Shown here: positions 34,861 through 46,640 of the stretch, piece after piece | How positions within the stretch are numbered: position 1 is the stretch's first letter | How the letters are laid out: every line of letters begins with the position of its first letter | Assembly: GCA_963383645.1 (NCBI GenBank) | Contig: OY726571.1 | Location: 79,223,108-79,287,107, forward strand | From: Muscardinus avellanarius | Lineage: Eukaryota; Chordata; Mammalia; Rodentia; Gliridae | Length of the DNA stretch: 64,000 nucleotides | Direction: 5' to 3' | Made by a program: the position numbers and the translations under genes | The notes under the pieces: model-generated | What the model was told of the DNA's origin: nothing | Databases searched by the model: none | Seen by the model: the letters and a program-made list of their open reading frames with translations, nothing else

Positions 34861-35636
34861 GTTTGAATTTCCTTACTCTGTACCTTTATTATTTGCATTG
34901 TTTATTAGTGCAGTTTAATTACACAGAATAATAGGTTTCACTAAGAAATATTCTTAAGTGAATAACATACTTTGGTCACATCACCACCATTCCCTGTCCC
35001 TAAGCCTTCTTCACCAGGATCCCCTCCCCGCCTCTAACAGTCTCCCTTCAGGTTGCCTCTACCCCGCCCCTAAATGCCATATGTGAGGGCAAGATGAGTT
35101 ACTGATACTCCTCTTTCTGAGTTTGGCTTATTTTGTTTAAAAAGATGTTCTCAACTTTCATTCATTTTATTGTAAATGGCATGATTTCATTCTTTTAATG
35201 ACTGAATAATACGTTATGTGTATGTGTATACACATGTATGTGTATGTGTATACACACACGTATGTGTGTGTATATAATACCTAATATACCATCTTATTTA
35301 TCCAGTCACCCATTGACTGGCACATAGGCTGATTTCATGACTTGACTACAGTGAATTGTGCTTCAATAAGCATGGTGTCTCTAAAGTATGCTGACTTTAA
35401 TTTCTTTAGTTATATACTGAGGAGTGATATGGCTGCATCTTATGGTAGCTCTATTTTTATTCTTTTGGTGGACCACCATATTGATTGAGAGTGGCTGTAT
35501 TAATTTACATTCCTACTAACAGGTTATAAAGTTTTCTTTTCCTCTACATTCTCTCAAGAATTTGCTTTTTTTTTTTTAATTTTGATTGGCATTCTTCCTG
35601 GAGTAAGAGAATCTCAATGTAGTGTTTTTGTTTGAT

Positions 35637-35844
35637 TGTTTTTTTTTTTGTGGTACTGGGGATTGAACTCAAAGGTATTCTACCTCTAAGCTATGTCCCC
35701 AACCATATTTCTTATTTATTGTTTGGAAACAGGGTCTCACTCAGTTTCAGAGGGCCTTGCTAAGTTGTCGAGGCTGGACAGAAACCTGCAATCCTCCTGT
35801 CTCAGCCTCCCAAGTACTCCCAAGCATGCGCCACCATGCCTGGC
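35637..35844 (-). repeat. B1-dID-type SINE inside L1
   Basis: 'gtggtactggggattgaact', 'ggtctcactcagtttcagag', 'gcatgcgccaccatgcctgg'. It lies within the L1 3' region, so it inserted after the L1 did. Confidence 0.93.
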
Positions 35845-37414
35845 TCAAGATGTATTTTGATTTGCATATCCCTGGAGGATAAAAATTTTAAATATTTATA
35901 TGAACATTTATTCATATACTTATTGGCTATTTGTACTTCTTCTTTTGAGAAGCATCTGTACTTTTTATTTGCTCATTTATTGATCAGGCTATTTATTTCT
36001 TTGGTGATAAGTTTTCTTACTTTTTTATATATCCTGAATATTAATCCTCTGTTGAAATTACAAGCTGGCAAAGAAAGCTCCAATCTGTAGGCTGTCTCTT
36101 CATGCTGTTGACTTTCTCCTTTGCTGCATAGAAGCTTTTTAATTTGACACAGTACCATGTGTTGATCCTCGTTTTTTTCTGAGTTATTAAAGTCCTATTC
36201 AGGAAGTCATTGCCTGTACCTACATTTTGATATGTTACCCTATGTGTTCTTCTAACAATAATTCAATGGTCTTACTTTTAGGTCTGATCCATTTTGAGTT
36301 GATTTTCATACAGGGTGAGAGGGATTTAGTTTCATTGTCAAACTATATATAGATATCTAGTTTTCCCAGCACCATTTATTACCTTTACTTTAGTGAATCT
36401 TTTGAAACCTTTTTCAAGAATCAGATGTCTGTAGCTGTGTAGAGGTGTCTTTCTGTCCTTCCATTGGTCAATATATATATTTTTAAGCTAGTACCATGAT
36501 AATTTTGTTGTTATGGCTCTGGAGAATACTTTGAATTTGGATATTATGATGCCTCCAGCATTGCTCTTTTTCTTAGGATAGTTTTGAATATTTAGGGTCC
36601 TTTTTGCTTCTGTGTGCATTTTAGGACTGTTTATTTTAGTTCTGTGAATAATGCCACTGATATCTTGATGGGATTGTATTGAATCTGTAGACAGCGTTCA
36701 GTAATACAGCCAATCTAACAATACTGATTCTTCAAATCTGTGAGCCTTCTTGGTCCTTTAGTTTCTTTAGTCTTTTATAGTTTTCATTGTAGAGATCTTT
36801 TACTTCTTCGATTAAGCTTATTCTTAGGAGTTTTATTTATTTTTGAAGATATTGTGAATGGGATTATTCTCCTGACTTTTTCAGAGAGTTTGTTTATATT
36901 GTTTAGAAAAGCTGTTGATTTTTGTCTGTTGATTTTGTATCCTGCTACCCTACTGAATTTTATTAGATCTTAACTTTTTGTTGGAGTCTTTAGGAATATT
37001 CCATATGTAGGATTCTATCATATCGTTGCCTAATAGGGATGATTTGACTTCTTTCTTTTCTATTTGTATCACATTACTTTTTCTTGCCTTACTGTTGTGG
37101 CTAAAGTTTCAAGTACTATATTGAACAAGACTGGTGATTGTGGGTATCCTTGTCTTGTTTTTTATTTTAAAGAAAAGATTTTCAGTGTTTCTCCATTCAG
37201 TGTGTTGTTGGCTATGGGCTTTGTTTTGTTTTGTTTTGCTTTGTTTTATAAATAGCCTATAATATGTTGAGGTAGAATTCTTCTGTATCTAGTTTCTTCA
37301 GGGATTTTATCATGAAGGACTTTTGAATTTTGTCGCAGACTTTTTCTGCATCTATCAAGATAATAATGTGATTTTAATTATTGATTTTATTTATATGCTG
37401 TATTATTTTTATTG

Positions 37415-37415
<1 letters not shown>

Positions 37416-37458
<43 letters not shown>
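37416..37458. repeat. (TG)n microsatellite inside L1
   Basis: About 43 bp of pure TG expanded within the antisense ORF2 sequence. Confidence 0.97.
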
Positions 37459-37460
<2 letters not shown>

Positions 37461-37591
37461 AACCGTCTTGCATCCCTGGGATGAAGCCAACTTAATCATG
37501 GTATGTGATGTTTTAAAAGTGTTGTTGAGTTTAGATTACAAGTATTTTAGTAAAGATTTTTGTGTCTCTTTTCATCAAGAATATTGCTCTG

Positions 37592-37633
37592 TTTTCCTTC
37601 TTTCTCTCTTTCTCTCTTTTTTTCTCTCTTTTC

Positions 37634-37681
<48 letters not shown>

Positions 37682-37683
37682 TC
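37592..37683. repeat. (TTTC)n polypyrimidine tract inside L1
   Basis: Some 90 bp of pyrimidines, pure TTTC from about 37633. It is expanded inside the antisense L1. The poly-serine/leucine/phenylalanine frames here come from the repeat. Confidence 0.97.
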
Positions 37684-38459
37684 ATTCTTTAAAGTTCTGT
37701 TAAAATTCACTAGTAAATCCATCTGGTTCTGGGCTTTTTTTTTGTTGTTGGAAGACTGTTTATTATTGCTTTAATCTTATGGCTTATTGGTTTATTTCGG
37801 TTCTTAAAATATCTTCTTGGTTCAATTTTGGTAGATCATATGTGCCTTGAACTTTATCAATTCCTTCTAGACTTTCTAATTTATTGGTGTATAAGTTTTA
37901 GGATTATTTCCTAATGATTCTATAGATTTCACTGTTGTCTGTTTCAATATTTTTTATCTCCTTTTTATTATTTTGGGCCTTTTCTCTCTCTCTTGACTAG
38001 TTTATCAATCTTATCTTTTCAAGAACCATCTCTTTGCTGCATTGATCCTTTGTATTAGTCTCTTTTATTTCATTAATTCCAACTCTGATAATTATGTCTT
38101 CAGACTTTGGCTTTTGTTTACTCTGGTTTTTCGAAAACTCTGAAATGCATAGTTAGGTTACTTATTTGAGATCTCTGATTTTTTAATATTGAAATTCATA
38201 GCTATAAACTTCCTTTTTTGAGCTGCCTTTGCTATATTCTTCAGATTTTGGTAATTGTGTTTCTAATTTCATTAAATTCTAGGAACTTTTAAATCTCTCT
38301 TAATTTCTTCTTTAACCCATGGATCATTCAAAAGTGTATTATTCAGTCTTCATGTGTTTGTATAGTTTCTCTTGTGGTTAATTTCTCATTTCATTCCACT
38401 ATTATCTCATAAGTTGCAAGCAATTAGTTAATTTTTTTGTATTTTTAAAAATTTATTTT

Positions 38460-38690
38460 ATAGCCAGGCATGGTGGCGCACACTTGTTATCCCAGGATTT
38501 GGGAGGCTGAGACAGGAGGATTGCAGTTTGCAGACAGCCTCAGCCACTACTTAGTGAGGTCCTTCGCAACTCAGTAAGACCCTGTTTGAGAATAAAGAAT
38601 AAAAAATAGGTCTGGGGGTATAGCTCGAAGGTAGAATGCCCCTGAGTTACATCCACAGTACTGCAAAAATAAATAAATGAATAAAACTTA
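38460..38690 (+). repeat. B1-dID-type SINE inside L1
   Basis: 'agccaggcatggtggcgcac', 'gaggctgagacaggagg', an A-rich linker, 'ggtctgggggtatagctcga' (ID half), and a tail of AAATAAAT units. Recognisable L1 sequence resumes on its right. Confidence 0.93.
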
Positions 38691-38870
38691 TTTTATGGCA
38701 TAAGATATCTATTTTGGAGAAAGTTCTTTAAGCTGCTGAAAATAATGTGTATTATTTGTATTTTAAAAAAAACTACATGTGCTCAGAAACCATTTTAGAT
38801 CAAGTGTATACATCTTTTTAATCATTGCTTTAAGAAAATATATATTACTTAACATTTTTTATTCTTTTAC

Positions 38871-39489
38871 TTAGGGCCACCATAACAACATTTCAGGGAA
38901 CTGGCTTAAATGGCAGACATTTACATATCACTGTCCTGATGCTTGCAAGTCAAGATCAGGGTGTAGGCAGGTTTGACTTTTCTTGAGACCTCTCTCTTTA
39001 GCATGCAGATGGCTATCTTCCCAAAGGTTGGCCTGGTCTTTCTCTGTGCACCCACACACCTCTGATGTCCCTTTACGTATCAGATTTCTTTTTAAAATGT
39101 CACCACTTGAGCTGGGCGTGGTGACGCACGCTTGTAATCCCCGTGCTTGGGAGGCAGAGACAGGAGGATCGCGCAGGTTCGAAGCCACCCGCACGTGCTG
39201 GCTTAGGAGACCCTGTTTCCAAATAAAAATATAAAATAGGTCTGGGAGTGTAGCCCAGAGGTAGAAGGGCTTCCAGGAACCCCAGTACCACCAAAAAAAA
39301 AAAAAAAAAAAAAACAAAATGTCACCACTTGGATTAGATGAGAGGCCACCTTCAGACCTCATTTAAGCTTAAACACGTCTCTAAAAACCCTGCCTCCAAT
39401 TATAGTCATAGTCTGAGGTTCTGGGTGTCAGGAGAAGGGGACAGACAAATTTGGGGAAAGGGAAGGGACATAATTCAGATAATAGCAAT
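38871..39489 (-). mobile_element. MaLR-type LTR (MLT1-like), split by SINE
   Basis: Reverse-complement order of the MLT1 LTR: 'gccaccataacaacatttca', 'ggaactggcttaaatggcag', 'aagtcaagatcagggtgtag', 'gagacctctctctttagc', 'cagatggctatcttccc', then after the SINE 'gattagatgagaggcc', 'gacctcatttaagcttaa', 'gacataattcagat'. It is a solo LTR relic of an old non-autonomous ERVL-related retrotransposon. No coding part. Confidence 0.85.
39110..39315 (+). repeat. B1-dID SINE with perfect 16-bp target duplication
   Basis: 'agctgggcgtggtgacgcac', 'gcttggaggcag'-type B1 half, 'ggtctgggagtgtagcccag' (ID half), an A tail of about 24 bp. The flanking 'aaaatgtcaccacttg' is identical at 39094-39109 and 39316-39331. 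It splits the LTR above and is the best preserved SINE insertion in the window. Confidence 0.98.
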
Positions 39490-39730
39490 TTTCATTATCT
39501 TATTTACAACAACATATTTAGATTCCTTTATAATCTTATTAAGGGATACTTGGTATATCTATAGTCATATACTTGATTATAACAATAATCAGTACTTAAT
39601 ATTTGTATGTATTGATTTTATCTGTCGATCAAGTATAATATTGATTATTTGAATGAGTTAAGGTATTTAAATCTCACACCTACCATCCCATCTGAACTAG
39701 CTATGTTGCTGGTGGGAGAACTGAGATTTT

Positions 39731-39951
39731 TTTTTTTTTTTTTTTTTTGGTGGTACTGGGGGTGGAAGCCAGGGGCTTTTCTACCTCCAGGCTATAAGTC
39801 CAAGACGTATTTTATATTTTATTTAGAAACAGGGTCTCACTAAGTTGCTGAGTGCCTCACTCAGTAGCTTAGGCTGGCTTTGAACCTGTGTGATCCTCCT
39901 GTCTCCGCCTCCCAAGCACAGAGATTATAAGCATGTGCCACAACACCCAGC
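39731..39951 (-). repeat. B1-dID SINE with perfect 14-bp target duplication
   Basis: A long T-run, 'ggtggtactgggggtggaag' (ID half), 'ggtctcactaagttgctgag', 'gtgccacaacacccagc'. It is flanked by 'agaactgagatttt' at 39717-39730 and 39952-39965. Confidence 0.97.
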
Positions 39952-39965
39952 AGAACTGAGATTTT

Positions 39966-40394
39966 AATTGTTTACTGAGTTTCAAAGTTGCCTGACTTAT
40001 TGGAGGAGTCCAGGCTTTGCCTGCACAAGAGCCCCATGAAGTTGGCATCGCAGGCAAAATGTAATTTGTTGGGGGGGGGTGAAGTCAGTGAAGGATTTTC
40101 TTTTCATAGTTTGAATATAGGCCAAACCCATTTATTCCTCTTTGATTTCCCAGCATTTTAGCTCAGTATCTGAGAACGGTTTGGTAGGTACTCGGTACAC
40201 AATGGACTTATTTCTAATAGTCATAATCGTTGCTAATTTCTTTTGGAAAACAAGGAGATCCTAGATAAGTAACTTTGTGATGTATTGAACCTATCATCCC
40301 CAAATAGTCTAGTTATATGGAACATACAGCTTGTCAACAAATGATTTGTTGAACTTGAAAGCAGGATGCTTCATACATTTTTGAATCAAACCAA
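39966..40394. other. Unique sequence
   Basis: No gene or named repeat. A G9 run near 40070. Confidence 0.5.
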
Positions 40395-40560
40395 ATTAAG
40401 AGCTTGCACAGACTGCCTAAGGCCACCCAGTTTATTGTTGACAAGAAAAAAAAAAAAAACCTAGGGTTTTATCCTATTTCTGGTCCAGTTATTTTCACAT
40501 TTCACTGCTCCATTTATGAGTGAAATGATCTGCTAATGTTTCTCAGGTAGATAAACACAT
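40395..40560 (-). repeat. MIR relic (low certainty)
   Basis: 'cacagactgcctaaggccac' then 'ccagtttattgttgac' resemble the reversed MIR part 'cttgcccaaggtcacacagctagt'. The rest is poorly matched and includes an A14 run. Confidence 0.4.
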
Positions 40561-43500
40561 ACTGCATTTTATTTTTAAAATATTTTCAAGGTTCACCCCC
40601 CCAAAAAAAAGAGAAGCACAACTTACAGCTTTTCTTTTCTGAAAACCAGATATTTATTTTACAACTCAGAGCCAATTTATGATTAAAGGAATTTATGCTC
40701 TTTTCAGAACAGCTACAACAGCACTTTTTTTAATTCATAAGGGGAGAAAAGTCTCTATCAGGCAGGCAATTAAATGTGCTATTTGCCCAAATAGTGTAAG
40801 AGGGTTGTTGCGCACCTGTGCAATGCTAGGCTCTTCTTGTAACAGTTACCCGTTGTGTGCTCACAGTTTGGCGAGTTTCAGCTTCATCTCTGAATGGAAA
40901 GCCCTAGGGTCTCAGTGTGCTTTCCATTAGAATCCAATGCATCTTTGTTTCTCTCCTTCAGCCATCTGGTAACAACTGTGAGTAAACGGGGATCAGGGAT
41001 GCTTTATCAAAGCACAGAATGATGAAATCCCAAGCAGCGCAAATGCTTTCTAGTTTTCCACTTAGAAATCAAATGCAATCCTGTCGCTCTTTTTACACCT
41101 TTTTGTGGCAGCCATGTCATATGCTATCTGACTTTCTACCTTGTTAAAAGTAGGATAGAGGCTTTTTGGTAATTACTTAAAAATACTACATAGTCACGTA
41201 TTTAGGCCATTTCGCCTCAATCTAAATGGGTGGTTTTAAGGTACATTTCAGCATATGATGTACATACACATTTACTTTTTTTTTATTAAGTTTTATTCTA
41301 CACATACCTTTCTCTCTCCTTCTCTCTCTCTATATATAATACATATATAATGGTATAAATATGATAATACATAAACATAAATGATATAAATATTTTTATT
41401 TATTTCCCACTTAATTTGCTTATCTGCCATGTGGACATCATCAGTCTGAATCATTTCAATGATAACTTGAGGAAATAGATCCCTCAGAAAGAAATTTGAG
41501 TTTCCCTGCCAAAAGATTGTGTAATTGATATTGTTTTGTTTCCAGCAACAGAGTGCCAAACGTAAGAAGAACAACAGAATTTAAGTGAACAAGGTCCAAA
41601 CCTTGTGCTCAACTGTTCAAGTGTAATTCTATTTCAACAAACATGCCTCAAGTTCAATTCTGTATGTGATTGGACCCACAAAAGGCAGAGCCTCCACAAA
41701 CTCATTACGATCAAATGGGACTTGAATTCTCTTGTCTAATGTCATAATAAGCAATTATGAGCATCTTCTCAGCATTCAAATTGGGTAATGGTGAAACCCT
41801 AGAGAGACATTTTCTGCTGGCAGACTCTGGCTGATGGGATGTGCATATGCTCAATGGACCCCTGAAGGCAGGAAGGGTAGCTAGATGGCAGGGCAGATTG
41901 CCCTCAGTATTTAGGGCAGATACTACCTTCAATTATGATGTGTGCTTTATAATCTGAACAGTTATAATAATATGTATGCTCATTCTGCAGAACTCACTGT
42001 GGAAACAGAATGATCAGCCTCTTCCATCTATTTCCAGTTTCCATAAGAGAAGAGCAAATAAAAGACTTCTTTCAATTTCACGTTTCTCTGATGGTGAAGC
42101 TGGATTTGTACAAGATGCTAATGTTTTATTTCAGTCAGATCTCCTTTTGTCCAACGCTGGAAAGGTAGCCCATTTTGCATTATCAGTTGGACGCTTTGGA
42201 GAGATCATTAGCTAAATAAACACTTGCCACCTTAAAGGAAAGCCTTGAGTAGTGTCTCTTCATTATTGGAAAATTTCCTTGCAAACAAATTAGTAACTCA
42301 ACTGCAGTCTTCTTTCGTCTGAGCCCTTGCAGTAAAAGGAGATGGCCTCTGTCTTTTTCTCACTAAACTAGGGGACCACTAAGGAATATTCCTGTCCCAA
42401 ACTGTATGATTCAGTGAAACGATCGAGTGACGTTTATACATATTGTAGAATGCTTTACACTGGAGAGCCATAACCAAATGGCATGAGTGAAAAAGAAAGT
42501 TGGACCACAATAAACATCTTTGAAAAAAATCAGCATTTAAATTTATTAACTATAAGAAATATAGGGATGTCTTTCAGGAACTATAGACATTATTTTCATG
42601 TACCTAATTTTTTAACCTTCCCTACTTCCAAAAAATTATTTTGAGGCATATGGTACACACTGAAAATGAAACCATTATTGATACTCTAAAGTGTAGGCCA
42701 AGCTTATAGACTTCCATTCATATGATGTTACATCTATTGCATTGTTCATTTTACCCCTAGCAAAATCAATGTAGTTATTTCATTTGTCTTAACAACGAAA
42801 TCACCCGACTGCATGATTGATCTGATTGACAATGGCAGCATGTTACTGGAAGGGTCAAAAATGATGTGGCCATCCCATGCACATAGAGTAAAATTATGTT
42901 GTAAATGGCTCCCAGCCGTTTTTTCAGATACAGTCCCCTCTAACGCAAAAAGAACAGATTTTTTTTTTTCTGATCCTTTGGACCATCAGAGTGAGCAATT
43001 GGAGGCTATTTTACATGGAAATGATAAATTTCTCATTTTACGTATCTTTTCCAATATTAGAGTCTCTCTAGGTTTACAAAGACAGTTCCCTATGATAAGG
43101 GTGCGATTGCTTTCAAGAAACAGACAATATTCCATTACTTTATAAAGAGGTAGGGATTTTCCTAGCACATTGAAAGAAAAAAATAAATAAAAATATCTGA
43201 GTAGCCTCAAGCACATCGAGATTATTTTTAATTGCACAATAAAAGAAAAAAAAAGAATAGCTTTACTACCAAACGGCAGATAATTCATCCTAAAATGTAT
43301 TTGTGCAATTAGGCTTAAGGATTGGAAGTCAAGATTAAAAATGAACTAATCAACAACAAGCAGTCAAGCAACGGCTGAGCGATTTGACCCAGTTAAAGCA
43401 GTGTCTACAGTTCAAAAGGCCCGATTTCCACCGCAGTTTCCCTGACTCTGACTCTTTCTGTAATAGCTCTGGCCCTGTCTCTGTCTGATATCGAACACTG

Positions 43501-44794
43501 GGAATGCTGAGGAAAACAGCAGAGAACAATGTTCCCAAGTGCAAGAAAGAGTGAGTTTTTTCATGCCTTTTGCAATGTGACCTTAGGTATTGATTTATAG
43601 CCCATTGCAGCACCCCAGAGCAAAAGGGAACATTGGTAATTAAGTCAGAATCTGCACTTTCTACAATAGTGCTGACTTGCAACAAAGACGGCCCCTTTAT
43701 TTTTCCTCTCCGTCTCCCCATGAATGCAGATGCAGGCGCTGACCTCTGACCTTCCTCCAAATTCTCTAGCTGCAGCTGTTATTTTTCTTTCTTTGGGCCT
43801 TTAGCTGCTGATGGACTGGTAAGATTCATTAAATTGTGTGTGCAACTTTCTTTTAAGCAAACATGAAGTAATTTATCCCCCAAGCCTTACTTATAAAATG
43901 TATCTTTATTGAGCTGCAGAATGAAAGGAAATGCTTTCACTAGGGCACCCATTAGGGTCTCGCCAGATGAACACCTTAGCCAATTGACCACGATAAAGAA
44001 CAGCCATATTTCTGGAAGAATTTTCTTTTTAAGCATGGAACTTTCCATGGTAAAACTCTCAAGATTGTAAAGCGAATCAAGTCAGAAATCTCTTCTTTGT
44101 ATTCCATTAGAGTCATTACAAAAATAGGGCCACAAAAGGTAATAGCAATAAAACCAAATACCTTGAGGTATGTATGCAAATTATATGCTAATATATGGTA
44201 ATCTAAGTACTATGTTCAGTGGCCATAAAAAATACTAAATACGGCTAATTAAAGGTAGGTAAGTTGCTGTGTTTTATACTCCACAGCAATATGACAAAGG
44301 TAGTATATTATGATAATTATAGCATTGCTTGCCTTGGGGAATACATCCAACATTTTAACAGAATTTCTCATTCTGGCATTATTTGTCCATTTCACTGAAT
44401 GTAATCACTTTTTCTCTTCTTTACCCCAGGCCTCAGATCCATGAAGTCAGTACAAAACTAAATGACAAATTAAGTCCTTAGCCTCAAGGAAAGCAAACGC
44501 TGCTTTCCTCCCTAGAAACTTTGAAAGTGTCATGGCCACTTAACACTCCTCTTAGAATAAGTTTCCCCCACGGGGGGAAATGGGGTTCAGCAGTCAGACA
44601 CATTGAAAACTTGGGGGAACCGAAGCCAGGAATTCTCAGCAGCCCTGGGAAATGCAAATGTGTATTTCTTCCTGAAATGTATTTTACTATAGAGAATTCT
44701 TCCTTTTGGAGCCTAAAGAATCTTTTGAAATCATGGAATGTGGATATCTGCTTTTGAATTTTTAAGAAATTATAAAGGAAAGAAAAGATCCGAA
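40561..44794. other. Longest repeat-free block (4.2 kb)
   Basis: No SINE, L1, LTR or microsatellite longer than about 40 bp is seen in over 4 kb, unlike the rest of the window, except a short CT/TA tract at 41311-41350. Frames of 110 codons (+, 42813), 136 codons (-, 43350) and 111 codons (-, 44484) have no recognised domain or splice context. The depletion of insertions suggests constrained non-coding DNA such as enhancers. That is inference. Confidence 0.5.
43740..43752 (-). promoter_or_regulatory. Perfect DR1 nuclear-receptor motif
   Basis: On the minus strand: AGGTCA G AGGTCA, two perfect half-sites spaced by one base. This is the recognition layout for RXR heterodimers, HNF4 and COUP-TF. 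An E-box CAGCTG follows 20 bp away at 43773-43778. It lies inside the longest repeat-free block. Confidence 0.45.
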
Positions 44795-45205
44795 GTTCAG
44801 AAACAGGTCTCACTGGCAAAAATCAAGGTGTTGACAGGGCTGCCTTCTTTTCTAGAGGCTCTGGAAGAAAGGCAGTGTCTTTACCTCTTCCAGCTTCTAG
44901 AATCCACTTTTATTCCTGGGCTTGTGGCTTCTTCCTCCATCTACCAAATAAGAAAAGGCTGAGTGCACCACTCTTCTTTCTCTTCTGCCTCTTTCTTCTA
45001 CTTTTGAGGATCAGACTGCTGTGATTACACTGGGTCTACCAGATAACCCAAGGTAAGCATCCTTTTCTTAAAGCCAGGTGATTAGCAACCTTAATTACAT
45101 CAGCATATTTAATTTTCATTTTTGATGTATCACAACATATTTTTAGGTTATAGGAGTTCAGATGTGGATTTCCTAGGGGCAGTTAACATTATTCTACCTA
45201 TCACA
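44795..45205 (-). mobile_element. MaLR-type LTR (MLT1-like)
   Basis: Reverse-complement order: 'gaaacaggtctcactggcaa', 'aatcaaggtgttgacagggc', 'ttctagaggctctggaag', 'cttccagcttctagaatcc', 'ttgcttgtggcttcttc'-like, 'attagcaaccttaattacat'. This fits the older MLT1 LTRs. Non-coding and diverged. Confidence 0.7.
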
Positions 45206-45446
45206 CTGGCACATATGTATAGGGAGTTCAGTCAGATATAAAATTGCCATGGTTGAATCTTCAACTATTTCTTTGCCTATTCCAGAAAATGGACTTGCAA
45301 ACAAACACTTGTCGTACTATTTAGTAAGTAGTATAATAAAGGTAATTTCATGGGCCACTGGAAACCCAAAAGGAGTACCAAATTTGACTTTGTAACATAG
45401 TTCAAATGAAAATGGAAGAATTTATCAATTTTTTTTTGTTGTGTTT

Positions 45447-46155
45447 CAACTAATTTTTTATGTAAATTTTTATTGGTGAATTGTAGTCATACATCTTAAT
45501 GGAATAAAAATCTTGTGGAGATATACATGTACACATCAGCCAATCAGCCCTTATCCAATCTCTAACCCCTTCCCTTTCCCACCCTCCTACCCATGCTTGG
45601 CTTCCTGATTGACTTTGATATGTTTAAGTACATCATGTGCTTTAAAGAGTTTTCCTTATCCTCCCTCTTATCCCCTCAGATATGTCACCTTAATTGCTCC
45701 TCTATAGGGTCCCTTCTTCATCTAGAGTTCCTCCTTTTACCTATTTCTCCCTAATAGTTTGCACATTAAGAAAAGCATCTGATTTCTTATTTTTGTGACA
45801 TTTCGCTGTAAATGTCATGATTTTGTTCTCTCTTACGGATGGGTAAAATTCCATCGTGTACATATCCCATAGTTTTGAAATCCACTCATCTGTTGACGGA
45901 CATCTTGGCTGGTTCCACAGTTTGGCAATGGTGAACTGTGCAGCTATGAACATGGTTGTTCATGCATTAGTTTGGTATTTCGGTTTTCATTCTTTTTGGT
46001 AGATACCCAGAGGTGGTATTGCTGGATCATATGGTAAGTTCGTTTTCCTTCTTCTGAGGATCTTCTATACTGCTCTCCAAAGTAGTTGCACCAACTTTAA
46101 ATCCCACCAACAATGTATTGGAGCTTCTATTTCTCCATATTTATTCACACTTGAA
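45447..46155 (-). mobile_element. L1 LINE 3' end
   Basis: The + strand shows the antisense of the L1 end: 'tttttattggtgaattgtag' (3' UTR), 'aaattccatcgtgtacatat', 'tctgttgacggacatcttgg', 'ggcaatggtgaactgtgcag', 'gtggtattgctggatcatat'. About 0.7 kb is left and 5' truncated. A 70-codon minus frame (45741-45953) is a remnant of the ORF2 C-terminus, with mutations. Confidence 0.9.
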
Positions 46156-46209
46156 CAAGAAGAAGAAGGAGGAGAAGGAGGAGAAGGGGAGGAAGAGGAG
46201 GAAGAGAAA
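46156..46209. repeat. (GAA/GGA)n purine tract
   Basis: An imperfect purine-only tract of GAA, GGA and GAG units about 54 bp long, sitting at the truncation point of the L1 copy. Confidence 0.95.
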
Positions 46210-46239
46210 ATTTTTGCAGAGCTATTAGAAGCACAGTGT

Positions 46240-46640
46240 ACAGGACAGGGATATAGAGAGTCCTGAGTTTGGAACTTTGAGCAGAAGCAAGTTAAGGCAG
46301 GTCATGCTAGGAAGTTGAATTTTATCCTGCATTCAATGAGGAGCTATTTATAGATTCTAAGCAGTGTAAGTATCAGATGCAAATTTTGTTTTAGAAAGAT
46401 TACTCCATTGCTCATGTAGAGAAGAGTTCTTTAAGGGCTCATCAAAAATTAGACATAACCTCAAGGAGATAACTGCAATATTTGGGAAAGGAAAAGATGG
46501 AAATTTACTCTATGAAGTGGCGGTGAGAATGGAAGAAGGAGGAAGAGATGGATTTGATGGAAATGCTGAGGGATAACTGGAATGATTTGATGAATGATTG
46601 GATATAGAGTCTCAGGTGGAAAAAATTGAGTCAAATATCC
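46240..46640 (-). repeat. L2 LINE relic
   Basis: 'gaattttatcctgcattcaatg', 'gttttagaaagattactcc' and 'gatgaatgattggatatag' follow the reversed L2 consensus ('ggactttatcctgagggcaatgg ... ttttagaaagatcactctg ... gattgattggatatgg'). Confidence 0.6.

Larger units (their letters stand above)
34861..38840 (-). mobile_element. Long L1 LINE fragment, interrupted
   Basis: A reverse-strand L1 of about 3.5 kb excluding insertions. On the + strand the antisense ORF2 landmarks appear in order: 'ttttattgtaaatggcatga' (35170), 'aaaaatttatcaggc'-type middle, 'gtgggtatccttgtcttgtt' (37140), 'cttgcatccctgggatgaag' (37468) and 'gaaaataatgtgtattattt' (38738). It is split by SINEs at 35637 and 38460 and by expanded microsatellites at 37416 and 37592. 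The 5' part with ORF1 is missing. Stops throughout, so inactive. Confidence 0.9.

Noticed and set aside
37468..37774. Phe/Leu/Ser-rich frames on + and Lys/Glu/Arg-rich frame on -
   Set aside because: Translations of the TTTC repeat inside the L1 fragment.
38928..39362. 144-codon minus-strand open frame
   Set aside because: It runs through an MLT1-like LTR and the SINE inserted in it. It is a read-through of repeats.
45741..45953. 70-codon minus-strand frame
   Set aside because: A surviving piece of L1 ORF2 C-terminus with mutations. Not an independent gene.
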